Shown in pieces: positions 25,570 through 35,045 of a stretch of 64,000 nucleotides of DNA; position 1 is the first letter of the stretch, and each line of letters starts with the position of its first letter. Position numbers and translations under genes: made by a program. Under the pieces are notes generated by a model. That model did not search any database, was not told the DNA's origin, and saw nothing but the letters and a program-made list of their open reading frames with translations. The stretch is from Oscillatoriales cyanobacterium M59_W2019_021 (GTDB lineage: Bacteria > Cyanobacteriota > Cyanobacteriia > Cyanobacteriales > Geitlerinemataceae): assembly GCA_015295945.1 (NCBI GenBank), contig DVED01000156.1:16310-80309 (forward strand), written 5' to 3'.

Positions 25570-27039
25570 ATGAACGATACGCCAACTCCCGACTCCTCCC
25601 TTCAAAACTCCGAACCCGAAAAACTTAGCATTTGGACAAAACTTGCCTATGGTGCAGGAGATTTAGGATCGGCAATTACTGCAAATATTCTCATTTTCTA
25701 TCTTTCTCCCTTTTTAACCGACGTTGCCGGATTAAAACCGGGATTGGCGGGATTAACTCAGTTAGTCGGAAAATTCTGGGATGCGGTTAACGACCCGTTG
25801 GTGGGAGTCTTGAGCGATCGCACGCAAAATAGTCGTTGGGGACGGCGATATCCCTGGATGATTTTTGGCGCGATTCCCTTGGGAATCTTCTTCTTTCTTC
25901 AGTGGATCGTGCCTCGATTTAGCGGCAATGAAGATGTCAATCAGTGGGGAATGTTTTGGTATTATACTATCATTTCTATCCTCTTCAATACTGCGTATAC
26001 CGCCGTTAATTTACCTTATACTTCCCTCACCCCAGAGCTCACCCAAGACTACGACGAACGAACTAGTTTAAATAGTTTTCGATTTTTCTTTTCCATCGGT
26101 GGCAGTATCGTTTCAGTCTTAATTGTTGGATTAATTGCCAAGATCTATCCCAACAATGCTAGCTTGCAATATATCGCCATCGGTTTAGCGTGTTCGATTT
26201 TATCCGTCGTTCCCGTATATCTCTGCGTTTGGGGAACTCGAAAACGAGTGGCGGCAGTGGTTGCCAGACACCCTGAAGAAGACGTTCCCGTTTCGTTACC
26301 GATCGTCCAACAAATCAAAATTGCCTTTAGCAATCGTCCGTTTTTATACGTCGTTGGAATTTATCTCTGTTCTTGGTTGAGCGTTCAACTGACTGCTGCA
26401 ATTATTCCCTATTACGTTCGCAGTTGGATGCGTCCCAGCGATAATCCTGCCGATATTACCCAAGTGGTCGTGCAAATGATTTTAGCCGTTCAAGTCACGG
26501 CAATGGTGATGCTATTTGTCTGGAGTGCGATTAGCAAGCGAGTTGGGAAACGAGCCGTTTATTTTATGGGAATGTCTCTCTGGGTTATCGCTCAATTCGG
26601 TCTATTTTTCGTCAAACCCGATCAAATGTCTCTGGTTTATATTTTGGCAATTATGGCGGGATTTGGGGTTTCCACAGCGTATCTAGTTCCCTGGTCGATG
26701 CTTCCCGATGTGATTGAACTGGACGAACTGAATACGGGTCAACGTCGGGAAGGTGTTTTTTACAGTTTTATGGTATTTCTGCAAAAGGTATGTTTGGGAA
26801 TTGCGGTCTTTTTGGTGTTGCAAAGTTTGGAGTGGACGGGATACGTTCAACCGACAGATGCCGTGCCGCTTCCCGTGCAACCGGATGCCGTTTTGTTAGC
26901 GATTCGTCTGTCGATCGGTCCGCTTCCCACAACTGCCTTAATTATCGGTTTGATTCTCGCCTATTTTTATCCCCTTACCCGCGAAGTTCACGCCGAAATT
27001 TTACTCAAATTGAACGAACGGAAGGAGGGTCGATCGTAA
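25570..27039 (+). CDS. GPH-family sugar/cation symporter (major facilitator)
   Basis: Inner-membrane symporter with 12 predicted helices, 489 residues from the ATG at 25570. The frame extends upstream to a TTG at 25519 that overlaps the preceding gene and is not preferred. The N-terminal AYGAGDLGSAI and FWDAVNDPLVGVLSDRT motifs, followed by RRYPWMIFGAIP, are diagnostic for the glycoside-pentoside-hexuronide (melibiose carrier) group. The conserved Asp residues of helix two (DAVNDP) are present. YLVPWSMLPDVIELDE near residue 380 is also typical. Cyanobacterial members have unknown substrates. The next gene begins nine bases after its stop. Confidence 0.9.
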   Translation: MNDTPTPDSSLQNSEPEKLSIWTKLAYGAGDLGSAITANILIFYLSPFLTDVAGLKPGLAGLTQLVGKFWDAVNDPLVGVLSDRTQNSRWGRRYPWMIFGAIPLGIFFFLQWIVPRFSGNEDVNQWGMFWYYTIISILFNTAYTAVNLPYTSLTPELTQDYDERTSLNSFRFFFSIGGSIVSVLIVGLIAKIYPNNASLQYIAIGLACSILSVVPVYLCVWGTRKRVAAVVARHPEEDVPVSLPIVQQIKIAFSNRPFLYVVGIYLCSWLSVQLTAAIIPYYVRSWMRPSDNPADITQVVVQMILAVQVTAMVMLFVWSAISKRVGKRAVYFMGMSLWVIAQFGLFFVKPDQMSLVYILAIMAGFGVSTAYLVPWSMLPDVIELDELNTGQRREGVFYSFMVFLQKVCLGIAVFLVLQSLEWTGYVQPTDAVPLPVQPDAVLLAIRLSIGPLPTTALIIGLILAYFYPLTREVHAEILLKLNERKEGRS

Positions 27040-27047
27040 ATTGAAAG

Positions 27048-27461
27048 ATGACTAATGTCTTTAAATTTAGCCAGTTTCCACCTAAACACTGGTTGATGGT
27101 TGTTTGCCTCAATCTCGTTCGCCAACGCAGATTAACTGACGATGAGGCGATCGCGCGGATTCTCGAATTGGGAATTCTACCGACTCTGCAATATCAGTGG
27201 AATAGCGATCGCGGTGAATTCGATCTGTTGGCGATCGTGCAATGCGATCCGATGGATGAATATACCCTTTCGGACGAACAAATCGATCGACTTTGGGAAA
27301 TATTCGGCACCGAGTCGATGCTATCGATGTCGACCGGGGATGGAGATTTAAGCGGCGTCAGCGTCCGAGAACAACTCGAACAAACCGTTCCGGAACCGCC
27401 ACCCCAACCAGATTGGTACGTTCGTCCGGGTGGAGGCGATCGACACAAGACCCATCAATAA
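27048..27461 (+). CDS. Conserved hypothetical protein
   Basis: A 137-residue soluble acidic protein that I do not recognise. Residues about 28-95 have a plausible fold, with RQRRLTDDEAIARILELGILPTL forming two helices and YTLSDEQIDRLWEIFGTE a third. The tail from residue 110 is Pro/Gln-rich (PEPPPQPDW) and probably disordered. It starts nine bases after the stop of the symporter, so the two are likely cotranscribed. No signal peptide, membrane segment or catalytic motif is seen. Confidence 0.65.
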   Translation: MTNVFKFSQFPPKHWLMVVCLNLVRQRRLTDDEAIARILELGILPTLQYQWNSDRGEFDLLAIVQCDPMDEYTLSDEQIDRLWEIFGTESMLSMSTGDGDLSGVSVREQLEQTVPEPPPQPDWYVRPGGGDRHKTHQ

Positions 27462-27516
27462 TTGCAGATCGGTAGAGTGTGAGTGTGCCGCCGGAAAGAA
27501 ACGCACCGTTCGGGTG

Positions 27517-28207
27517 CTAAATCTCCTCGAGACGATCGGGATCGACCCCCAATTGGCGCAGTTTGCTCGCGAGGCGATCGGCTCGTTCCCCACTGGTTAA
27601 TAATAATTGACCGTCTGCATCCCACCAGCGCAACCACGGCCAAGATTGATTCTGGTATTCTCCTTCCCAAATGCCTAATTCAACCTGTAGGGGGGGGGAT
27701 CGGGTAGTGACCGCGATCATTCGGCAAAATCGGCTGATAGCGACCGTCGATGAGTTGAAAAACCTCCACTTGGGCTTGACTCACGTCATAAATACCGTAA
27801 AAGGGAATTTGGATAGCTCGCTCGTAAACCCAAAATTTCCCCTTGATGGGCGTGAGATCGCGCTCTTCCAAACCGCTCCCAGACACGAATTCCAGGGCAA
27901 TAAAGGGAACGGTAGGCTCTTGCCAAAGCACATAGGAACGGCGAATTTGTCCGTTCAAAGTGGGCGGCACATTGGGAATATAAAACCAATCGGGCGCTTC
28001 GGCATCTTTTTCGGGGGCTTCCGGCGGATCAGGCAAACGCCAGTAGATGCCACAATCGCGACCAATACAGTAGTTCCCGTCAGGGTGCAGTTGCTTGAGG
28101 ATAGGGGTAATGCAATCGGTGAGGAGATCTCCCTGGGGAGGTTCTTGGTAATTCTTCACAAAACTGCCGTTAGTCTCAGGGAGTTGGGTGTGGTCGGGTA
28201 ACTGCAC
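27517..28207 (-). pseudogene. Uma2 family (DUF820) gene split by a +1 frameshift in a G9 run
   Basis: Residues from 28207 (GTG start) down to about 27700 match the usual Uma2-type protein: DGNYCIGRDCGIYW, EAPDWFYIPNVPP, IALEFVSG and KFWVYE, a PD-(D/E)XK nuclease-like fold. The frame then stops at 27680. The remaining domain (ELGIWEGEYQN, then WLRWWDADG and SGERADRLASKLR) continues in another frame to 27517. The break is at nine consecutive G on the plus strand, 27690-27698. With eight, the text would read on as PIPPLQVELGIW, exactly as in intact relatives. It is a pseudogene, a phase-variable gene or a sequencing error. Confidence 0.85.
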
Positions 28208-28396
28208 TGCCCATCCTGTAACGAATTGGGGGGGATATGGGAGGCGCTTGACTCATCTTTGCTGGGTAGCTAAGTCCAAATGGATTTTGCAAGGTTCTGT
28301 TGATTGATTCTAGCGCGCGTTGCTTGGGAGAAGGAGTTGGGGGATAAGGGCATCCCAGTCGATCACGCGTCGATACCAAACTTTACGAATTTTTAA

Positions 28397-28425
28397 TTGC
28401 AAGTAAATCTCAGTAGTGATACACT
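28397..28425 (+). promoter_or_regulatory. Candidate sigma-70-type promoter for the imelysin operon
   Basis: TTGCAA (28397-28402) and TACACT (28420-28425) are separated by 17 bases and lie about 33 bases before the start codon. Each matches the consensus at four of six positions. Confidence 0.45.
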
Positions 28426-28440
28426 GTGTCTCGAGATTTA

Positions 28441-28455
28441 TGATAATCTGAGTCA
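28441..28455 (+). promoter_or_regulatory. Possible Fur-type operator
   Basis: TGATAAT-C-TGAGTCA matches the first half of the 7-1-7 Fur model (TGATAAT-N-ATTATCA) perfectly and three of seven bases of the second half. It lies between the promoter and the start of a probable iron-uptake gene, where a repressor would block transcription. Confidence 0.35.
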
Positions 28456-28457
28456 AC

Positions 28458-29627
28458 ATGAGTCAAAAAACGATTCAACTCTTGCTAGCGGTGACGCTAG
28501 CGGGAAATTTAGTGGCGTGCAATAGTTCTTCGTCAACGCCAGAAGCCAGCGATTCCCCACCCGCAGAGGCAACAGTGACGAGCGAAGGTGGCGAAGGCGG
28601 GGAAGCAGGAGAAGCTACCGCCGATCTCAACTGGGGGAACCAATTCGAGGATCGCCAAGTTATCGCCAGCTTTGCCGATAACGTCGTATTGCCTAAATAC
28701 GCTCGGTTTTCCACCGATACAGCAAAACTCTCGGACGCACTCGACGCCTTTGCTGGCAACCCCAGCGAGGAAACCCTTGCCGCCGCGAGAGAGGCATGGA
28801 TTGAGACTCGTTCGTCTTGGGAGATGACGGAAAGTTTTGCCTTCGGACCTGCGGGATCGCTCGGTTACGACGGCGCGATGGATACTTGGCCGATAAATGA
28901 AACTGATATTCAAAAAATTATAGAAAGCGAAGATCCTCTAACCGCCGAAGCCGTTGCCGGGATGCAAGATTCGCAGAAAGGGATGCACGCGATCGAATAT
29001 TTGCTATTCGGAGTCGCCAACAATAAATCTCTAGATGAATTTAGCGATCGCCAGCGCCAATACCTCAGCGCCCTCGGACAGGATCTCGAGAAGGTTTCCG
29101 AGGCACTGCTGGCAAGCTGGCAGAAAGGTATAGACGGTCAACCCGCCTATCGAGAAGTTCTTGCCAAAGCTGGAGAAGCCGATAATAGCATCTATCCCAC
29201 CGTTCCTGCCGGAGCGCAGGAAATGGTGACGGGATTGGTGGAATGCCTCAACGAAGTGGCAGTGGAAAAACTCGGTGTTCCGATGGAGGAGAAAGCTAGC
29301 ACGAACTTAGAAAGTCGCTTTAGTTTCAATACGCTTAACGATCTGAAAAATAACGTTGCCGGAGCGCAAAATCTTTACCAAGGGAAGCTTGCCGATGCTT
29401 CCAACGTAGATGTGAGTTTGAGCGGTTATGTGACTAAAGTCGATCCCAGTTTGAATGCCGAAATTGAAACCCAATTTCAAGAAGCATTAGCAGCTATAAA
29501 TAACATTCCCGCACCGCTGGAAAAAAGCGTGAGCGATCCGGCAGCCGAACCCCAACTCGAAGCCGCCAAAGAGGCGATCGAAACGCTGCAACAAACGATC
29601 GAGCAGAAACTCGTTCCGCTAATTTGA
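28458..29627 (+). CDS. Imelysin-family lipoprotein (IrpA-like), iron uptake
   Basis: A 389-residue envelope lipoprotein. The signal sequence ends in LAGNLVAC, with Cys at about residue 21, followed by a Ser/Pro/Gly-rich linker to residue 55. The imelysin (peptidase M75-like) domain follows: GSLGYDGAMDTWPINET near residue 133 and the signature GMHAIEYLLFG, with His177 and Glu180 as the proposed metal-site HxxE. Members of this family, such as IrpA of cyanobacteria, are induced by iron shortage. The next gene, 22 bases on, is a DUF1111 dihaem protein, a frequent partner of imelysins. A promoter and a possible Fur site lie just upstream. Confidence 0.88.
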   Translation: MSQKTIQLLLAVTLAGNLVACNSSSSTPEASDSPPAEATVTSEGGEGGEAGEATADLNWGNQFEDRQVIASFADNVVLPKYARFSTDTAKLSDALDAFAGNPSEETLAAAREAWIETRSSWEMTESFAFGPAGSLGYDGAMDTWPINETDIQKIIESEDPLTAEAVAGMQDSQKGMHAIEYLLFGVANNKSLDEFSDRQRQYLSALGQDLEKVSEALLASWQKGIDGQPAYREVLAKAGEADNSIYPTVPAGAQEMVTGLVECLNEVAVEKLGVPMEEKASTNLESRFSFNTLNDLKNNVAGAQNLYQGKLADASNVDVSLSGYVTKVDPSLNAEIETQFQEALAAINNIPAPLEKSVSDPAAEPQLEAAKEAIETLQQTIEQKLVPLI

Positions 29628-29649
29628 TCCTTTCGATCCTGAAAATTTC

Positions 29650-31020
29650 ATGGCAAATTCTGTTATTTCTTTAGAGTTTCCGCGTTGGGGAAGATCGATC
29701 GCCCTGCTCGCCATTGCCGCATTGCTGGGAATTGCGCTCTCGATTCTGCTGCACCACAGTTGGAAAGACTCCCCTTCTGGGTTACTCGCCGGAGGTGCAA
29801 CGACGGTACACAACCGTTCCTCCCGCGCCTTTTCCCAGCCATCGCCGGGACTGTCGGCAGAAGAGTTCGATCGCCACGGGGAAGGGGATGCTAACTTCGA
29901 TGCTGTCTTCGTCACCGCACCCGCGTTAGTTAACCCCGGATTGGGTCCGCTGTTTAATAATGCTTCTTGTACCGGATGTCACATCAAAGACGGTCGGGGA
30001 ATGCCGCAGATGGGACAATCTTTGGTGCGGGTCAGCTTGCCGCAACCGACGATCGATCCCCATATCGGCGCGGTGCCCGTACCGGGAATTGGCGTGCAAG
30101 TGCGCGACCAAGCCATTTACGGTCATGTTCCTGACGCCAAAGTGACGGTCGAATGGCAGGAACGATCGGGTCAATATCCCGACGGAACGCCCTATAAATT
30201 GCGATCGCCCCAAGTCCTTCTCGGTCAACTCGATCCGAAAAAACCCATTCCTGCCAACACCCTAACTTCCCTGCGGGTACCGCCTCCCGTTTTCGGCACG
30301 GGTTTGCTCGAAGCCATCCCCGACAAGGCAATTTTGGCGCTTGCCGACCCGGACGATAAGAACAAAGACGGCATTTCCGGACAACCTAATTTCGTTTGGG
30401 ACCCGCAGCAGAAAACCACCGTCCTGGGACGCTTCGGACTCAAAGCCAATACATCTTCCCTACACGTCCAAACTGCCGCCGCCTACGTTAACGATATGGG
30501 CGTCACTAATCCCATTTTCCCGGAAGCCAACGGAAGCAGCGACATCGACGCGCAAGTTTTGGATACGACCACGTTTTACGTGCAAACCCTCGGCGTTCCC
30601 GAACGGACGATGTTGGACGACCCGCAAGTGCAACGCGGCGAGAAGTTATTTACCCAAGCCAATTGCGCGACGTGCCATACTCCAATGCTGAAAACTGGGA
30701 AGTCCGACATCAAGGTCTTAGCAAATCAAACCATTCACCCGTATACGGATATGCTACTGCATGATATGGGGTTAGGTTTGGCAGATGGTCGTCCGGATTT
30801 TGAAGCCACTGGCAGCGAGTGGCGCACCGCACCACTGTGGGGGGTGGGATTGACACAAACAGTGTTACCCTATTCCGGATATCTTCATGATGGACGTGCT
30901 CGGACTCTGGAAGAAGCCATTCTGTGGCACGGCGGCGAAGCCGAAGCATCTAAAACCGAGTTTATGACAATGAAAAATGACGATCGATCGGCTTTGTTGA
31001 AGTTCTTGAATTCGCTGTAA
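29650..31020 (+). CDS. DUF1111 di-haem oxidoreductase-like cytochrome c
   Basis: A 456-residue periplasmic protein with two c-type haem sites, C107-T-G-C-H111 and C339-A-T-C-H343. A signal anchor covers about residues 17-36. The body follows the DUF1111 (thiol oxidoreductase-like, relative of di-haem peroxidases) layout, with LGPLFNNASCTGCHIKDGRG, GLLEAIPD, DPDDKNKDGISGQPN (a possible Ca-binding loop) and WRTAPLWGVGLTQTVLPYSGYLHDGRA near the end. It is cotranscribed with the imelysin upstream. The pair is widespread and thought to serve iron acquisition, perhaps by redox release of ferric iron; the electron donor is unknown. Confidence 0.9.
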   Translation: MANSVISLEFPRWGRSIALLAIAALLGIALSILLHHSWKDSPSGLLAGGATTVHNRSSRAFSQPSPGLSAEEFDRHGEGDANFDAVFVTAPALVNPGLGPLFNNASCTGCHIKDGRGMPQMGQSLVRVSLPQPTIDPHIGAVPVPGIGVQVRDQAIYGHVPDAKVTVEWQERSGQYPDGTPYKLRSPQVLLGQLDPKKPIPANTLTSLRVPPPVFGTGLLEAIPDKAILALADPDDKNKDGISGQPNFVWDPQQKTTVLGRFGLKANTSSLHVQTAAAYVNDMGVTNPIFPEANGSSDIDAQVLDTTTFYVQTLGVPERTMLDDPQVQRGEKLFTQANCATCHTPMLKTGKSDIKVLANQTIHPYTDMLLHDMGLGLADGRPDFEATGSEWRTAPLWGVGLTQTVLPYSGYLHDGRARTLEEAILWHGGEAEASKTEFMTMKNDDRSALLKFLNSL

Positions 31021-31114
31021 GAGCGATCGTATAGCTAAACGCATGATCTTAGGAAAAACTTAGGAGCAAATCCTTTGCCCCTAGTTCAAATCCGGATTCT
31101 GCCTGTTCAGGATC

Positions 31115-32476
31115 TTACGAACAAGCGGGTTGTGCTAAGCTTGCCGATTTAAAGGTAAGAAATACGCGATACCGATCGATCTCCAAGACGGGGCTGTCGT
31201 GAGTTTCACTCTCGTTTTGAAGTTTAACTAAGCTATATTCTACATCTCCCGCATAGATAGCTAGGACAATTTTCATGAATTCAAAAAATTGAATGACGAA
31301 CGGGCATTCGCTTTCGGGAAGCTGTTTGTAGTAGCCCACGAGATCGGCAAGGCAACATTCCAAGTGGACGCGAGAATTGGGGCTGATGAGAACTAACTTG
31401 AGCAGGGCGATCGCCAATGTGAGGGGATTGCCGCGAGAGACCAACATCTGAAAAATGGCGGAGGGTTCTTGATGGTTTTCCGTAGTCAACCATTCGATCG
31501 CCCGGTTGCAAGTGACCAAGGTTAGGGCAGAGTTAATCTGTTCGTTTTGCTTCGACGGATACAATAAATTAAGTTTCCGAGCGAGCATTTTTTGCAAAGT
31601 TGTGATGTCATTCTGGGACTTGCAAGAATTAAATAAATAGGTCTGAAACTGCTGTTTAAAGTTGAAGTAGGTACTCTTATTCGTTTGCTCGATAAACCGC
31701 CGACCGATCTGTTCGTAACCGCCATCGCGACGTCGGGCAACTAATAATTTGATCAATCGCAAGGCGTCATCGCCAAAAATCGTAGGATTGGGGTACGTTT
31801 GGCGATCGTAACCTGCCGATTGGGCGCGAGCGGTATACATTGCCAAATCGTATTTAAAGCGATCTTTCATCCGTTGGGCGACGAGATTGGCGAGTTCGCG
31901 TTGCTCGGGAGGATTGCTCAAATTCGTCGAGCGAGCGATCCATTGATAAACGACGTAGCGATCGCTCCAATGGCTTTGGGATTGTGCCGAGTTTTGGTAG
32001 CGTGAATAGTCTTGGACTAATTGTTGTAAGTCTCGATAATCTTGACTTTGGGCAAACGATCGCACCCACATTTTGACGCGCTTGAGCGATGGAGAAAAGG
32101 TTTTTTGAGTCAAACTCGGATCGGTCATCAATTGGAGCATTTTGCCCACCCAATCCAAGCATCCGTTACTCGCCCAATTCTTGAATAAGATGTAGCATGA
32201 TCGCTTGAGAATGCACCGAAAATCTTGCTCTCGATTGTCGCGAACGAGATTTTGTAAAACCTGAAATGCTTCTAAGGCGATCGGATTGACGTGATGGACG
32301 AATAAATTTTTAAATTCGATCAGTACTTTTTCAGGAGACCACGCTCGAACGATTTCCTCGAAATAAGAAAAAATGAGAGTCTGGGATGACGAGAGACGAG
32401 GGGCAGCGATCAAGCTAACGCCCAGAAAATCTTCAGAAAGGTTCGCGTATTCGTGAGAGTTGCCAAGTGCGACCAT
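31115..32476 (-). CDS. Conserved hypothetical alpha-helical protein
   Basis: A 453-residue soluble protein with no recognised domain. It is almost entirely helical by composition, with regularly spaced segments such as FEEIVRAWSPEKVLIEFKNLFVHH, IALEAFQVLQNLV and CILKRSCYILFKNW, which suggests an alpha-solenoid scaffold. No Walker motif, catalytic triad, signal peptide or membrane segment is seen. It contains several single Cys without a pairing pattern. A purine-rich GGAG lies 11 bases before the ATG. It is convergent with the DUF1111 gene and has a 339-base upstream spacer, so it is a single-gene unit. It is probably limited to cyanobacteria; function unknown. Confidence 0.7.
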   Translation of the reverse strand: MVALGNSHEYANLSEDFLGVSLIAAPRLSSSQTLIFSYFEEIVRAWSPEKVLIEFKNLFVHHVNPIALEAFQVLQNLVRDNREQDFRCILKRSCYILFKNWASNGCLDWVGKMLQLMTDPSLTQKTFSPSLKRVKMWVRSFAQSQDYRDLQQLVQDYSRYQNSAQSQSHWSDRYVVYQWIARSTNLSNPPEQRELANLVAQRMKDRFKYDLAMYTARAQSAGYDRQTYPNPTIFGDDALRLIKLLVARRRDGGYEQIGRRFIEQTNKSTYFNFKQQFQTYLFNSCKSQNDITTLQKMLARKLNLLYPSKQNEQINSALTLVTCNRAIEWLTTENHQEPSAIFQMLVSRGNPLTLAIALLKLVLISPNSRVHLECCLADLVGYYKQLPESECPFVIQFFEFMKIVLAIYAGDVEYSLVKLQNESETHDSPVLEIDRYRVFLTFKSASLAQPACS

Positions 32477-32815
32477 GAGGGGAAGCTCCTAAATAAGCCT
32501 TATCTAAAAAACCGTTTCAGTGTTAATGCTTATTAAAACCGACAATTTTAATTAAGGCTGTGACAATTTCGGACTCGGTGTGCGATCTTCATCAATACTA
32601 ACTGGAGATCTTTATTAACACCGAATAGAGATCCACATCACACTGGACAACATACCTACCTAAATGTGTGGGAGTCAGGGTCGGTAAAAATACCGATCTA
32701 GACAGAACAGTCTCTTCCCACGTCAATTCAATGGCGCGAGGGGTTAGCTGAAGGTTGGGTTGCTTGCCGGATCGGTGTTTCCGTACTTGCAACCCACCCT
32801 CGATCGAGTTGTATC
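32477..32815. other. Spacer upstream of the helical protein
   Basis: 339 bases downstream of asnS and upstream of the gene starting at 32476, both on the minus strand. It contains the palindrome TCGGTA-AAAA-TACCGA at 32681-32696 and an inverted repeat GGGTTGC/GCAACCC (about 32753-32801) that could end the asnS transcript but lacks a T-run. A 64-codon minus-strand frame (32598-32792) shows no ribosome site or conserved look and was left out. Confidence 0.4.
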
Positions 32816-34207
32816 TTAAAATTCGATACTCAACGGCGCGCGGGGGAAAGGAATGACATCGCGAATGTTACCCATTCCCGTCATAAACTGTACCAACCGC
32901 TCGAATCCCAATCCGAATCCGGCATGGGGGACGGTTCCGTAGCGCCGTAAATCCAAATACCACCAGTAATCTTCGACATTTAAACCCTGTTCTTGAATGC
33001 GCCGTTCCAGTACATCGAGGCGTTCTTCCCGTTGGGAACCGCCGATAATTTCGCCGACGCCGGGTGCGAGAACGTCCATCGCCGCTACGGTTTTCTCGTC
33101 CTCATTGAGGCGCATATAAAATGCTTTGATTTCCACCGGATAATCGGTCACGATCACGGGCTTTTTGAATAATTCCTCGGCTAAATAGCGCTCGTGTTCC
33201 GACTGCAAATCCAAGCCCCATTCTACCGGATATTCAAATTTTCGATCGGCTTTTTGCAACCATTCGATCGCCTCGGTATAGGGAATGCGAGCGAATTCGT
33301 TGTTAATAATATTCTCGGCTCGCGCTAACACCTCTTTATCGATTCGCTGGTTAAAAAACTCCAAATCTTCCGGGCAGTTTTCCAGCACGAATTGGAAAAT
33401 CGACTTCAAAAAGGCTTCCGCTAAATCCATATCCCCTTGGAGATCGCAGAATGCCATTTCCGGCTCGATCATCCAAAATTCGGCGAGGTGGCGCGAAGTG
33501 TTCGAGTTTTCCGCCCGGAACGTCGGACCGAAGGTATAGACGTTGCTAAACGCCATCGCCATCACTTCCGCTTCCAGTTGCCCGCTTACGGTTAAATAAG
33601 CGGGTTTGCCGAAAAAGTCCTGAGAATAATCGACTTCTTTGGCATCGGTGAGGGGAATATCTTTCAGATTCAAACTGGTAACTGCCAGCATTTCCCCCGC
33701 CCCTTCGCAGTCGCTGGCGGTGAGAATCGGCGTGTGAACCCACAGAAACCCCCGTTCTTGGAAGAACTGGTGAATGGCGGTGCTGGCGGCATTACGGACG
33801 CGGAATACCGCTCCTAGGGTATTCGTGCGCGATCGCAAATGTCCCAAAGTTCGCAAAAATTCAAACGAATGGCGCTTCTTCTGCAACGGGTACGTCGCCG
33901 CATCCGACTCGCCTACGACTGTCACCGTCTGGGCCTTCAATTCGATGCGCTGTCCCTTCGCCGGAGACTCCACCAGGGTTCCCGCCACCGTCACCGACGC
34001 CCCCGTACTCAGTTGCTTCACGGTGTCGGCATAGTTGGGGACGTCTCCATCGATCACCACTTGCAAGTTCGCCAGGGACGAACCGTCGTTAACTTCCAGA
34101 AACGCGAAATCCTTCAACGCCCGAACCGTTCGCACCCAACCGCGCACTTCCGCCGCCTCGTCCGGTTGACCGTTCCGCAAAATCTCGATAATTCGTCGAA
34201 TACCCAT
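32816..34207 (-). CDS. asnS: Asparaginyl-tRNA synthetase
   Basis: Charges tRNA-Asn with asparagine, a class IIb aminoacyl-tRNA synthetase. The 463 residues carry an N-terminal OB-fold ([23 protein letters not shown], residues 20-42). The catalytic core has motif 2, [26 protein letters not shown], around residues 222-248, and motif 3, [15 protein letters not shown], near residue 443. YFKKPV-like and [12 protein letters not shown] segments, with a final [11 protein letters not shown], distinguish it from AspS. It is about 150 bases downstream of a monooxygenase-like gene on the same strand. Confidence 0.97.
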   Translation of the reverse strand: MGIRRIIEILRNGQPDEAAEVRGWVRTVRALKDFAFLEVNDGSSLANLQVVIDGDVPNYADTVKQLSTGASVTVAGTLVESPAKGQRIELKAQTVTVVGESDAATYPLQKKRHSFEFLRTLGHLRSRTNTLGAVFRVRNAASTAIHQFFQERGFLWVHTPILTASDCEGAGEMLAVTSLNLKDIPLTDAKEVDYSQDFFGKPAYLTVSGQLEAEVMAMAFSNVYTFGPTFRAENSNTSRHLAEFWMIEPEMAFCDLQGDMDLAEAFLKSIFQFVLENCPEDLEFFNQRIDKEVLARAENIINNEFARIPYTEAIEWLQKADRKFEYPVEWGLDLQSEHERYLAEELFKKPVIVTDYPVEIKAFYMRLNEDEKTVAAMDVLAPGVGEIIGGSQREERLDVLERRIQEQGLNVEDYWWYLDLRRYGTVPHAGFGLGFERLVQFMTGMGNIRDVIPFPRAPLSIEF

Positions 34208-34359
34208 GTCTGCTTCTGTGTGAATTTGTGTCGATCGAACCCAAGTCCGTCGAACCCATTTCTGGATTGTAGCAGCGCTATTTCCTGGCTGTGGGAATGG
34301 GTCGGTCTAGTAGCTGAATTCAACCGCAGATCGATCGCCACCGGACAAATCGATCGCAC

Positions 34360-34659
34360 CTAAGCCAACAAGCGGTAACGGCGGATATCTGGCATCGCAG
34401 CTAACAACCCTTCCACCCGTTCAAACGCCTCTTGAAGGTGAGGAGAAGTTAGATGGCGATCGAGATCTGCATCCGATGCCCAGGTTTCCACAAAGGTAAA
34501 ATCGGTAGGATCGGAGGAATTATGCAAAAGTTCGTATTGGACGCAACCCGCTTCTTGGCGCGTGGGTTCGATGAGCGCCAGCAATACGGCTTTCAGGTCT
34601 TCTACCTTGTCCGGCAAGGCAACAACACGAGCGACGACGCGAACGGTAGAATCGGACAA
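34360..34659 (-). CDS. ABM-domain quinol monooxygenase-like protein
   Basis: A 99-residue member of the antibiotic biosynthesis monooxygenase family (dimeric ferredoxin-like alpha+beta barrel). It has the typical order: strand VRVVARVVALP, helix VEDLKAVLLALIEPTRQEAGCVQYELL, strand DFTFVETWASD, and helix LDRHLTSPHLQEAFERVEGLL. Relatives include YgiN-type quinol monooxygenases and LsrG-like isomerases; the substrate is unknown. The start codon is TTG with AGAGG shortly upstream. It lies upstream of asnS in the same direction, a gap of 152 bases, so coexpression is possible. Confidence 0.85.
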   Translation of the reverse strand: MSDSTVRVVARVVALPDKVEDLKAVLLALIEPTRQEAGCVQYELLHNSSDPTDFTFVETWASDADLDRHLTSPHLQEAFERVEGLLAAMPDIRRYRLLA

Positions 34660-35045
34660 CGGACACCTCTTTGATGTATAGCCATCAGCTATCAGCAGTC
34701 AGCTAAAACTCTAGATCCGCGCTCTTCCCGTCGGGCTGGAGTTTTTGGGTCTTCGAGTTCGAGAGCGAATGCCGCAACCCTCTGGGCGACAGCTATAACT
34801 GTTAGCTCAGCGATCGCCAACCCTACCACGCCAGCGCCCCCGCCAACAATCCGAATTTTTACCCATTTGCCAGACATTTAACCAGCTTGCGCTATCGTGG
34901 TTAGTGGTTATTAGTCATTTGTCATTGGTCATTGGCAAACATCTTCTCCCCCTGCCTCCCCTGCTCAAGAAAGCTCAAGACTGCTTTCTTCCTCCTGTAG
35001 GCGTAGCCAGCACGCAGCACTTACTCCTGAACTCCTTCTGGAACA
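34660..35045. other. Repeat-rich divergent spacer
   Basis: 386 bases between the monooxygenase-like gene and the Ser/Thr kinase gene. It holds CAGCTATCAGCAGTCAGCTA-like units at 34676-34708, TTAGTCATTTGTCATTGGTC units near 34900-34935 and the leader repeat 34991-35040. A 61-codon minus-strand frame within it (34692-34877) starts in repeat sequence and is not credible. Confidence 0.45.
34991..35040 (+). repeat. Second copy of dispersed leader repeat
   Basis: CTCCTGTAGGCG and CACTTACTCCTGAACTCCT match the sequence before the methyltransferase gene at 17011. It ends six bases before the kinase ATG, so it forms the 5' leader of that message. Confidence 0.55.

Noticed and set aside
31080..31105. 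GTTCAAATCC resembling a tRNA T-loop
   Set aside because: The flanking bases do not pair into a T-stem and no acceptor or anticodon arm can be formed.
32598..32792. 64-codon minus-strand frame in the asnS downstream spacer
   Set aside because: No ribosome site, contains palindromes, and composition is not protein-like.
34692..34877. 61-codon minus-strand frame with a hydrophobic stretch
   Set aside because: Lies in a repeat-rich spacer; its end is a CAGCTATCAG-type repeat and nothing resembles a known small protein.
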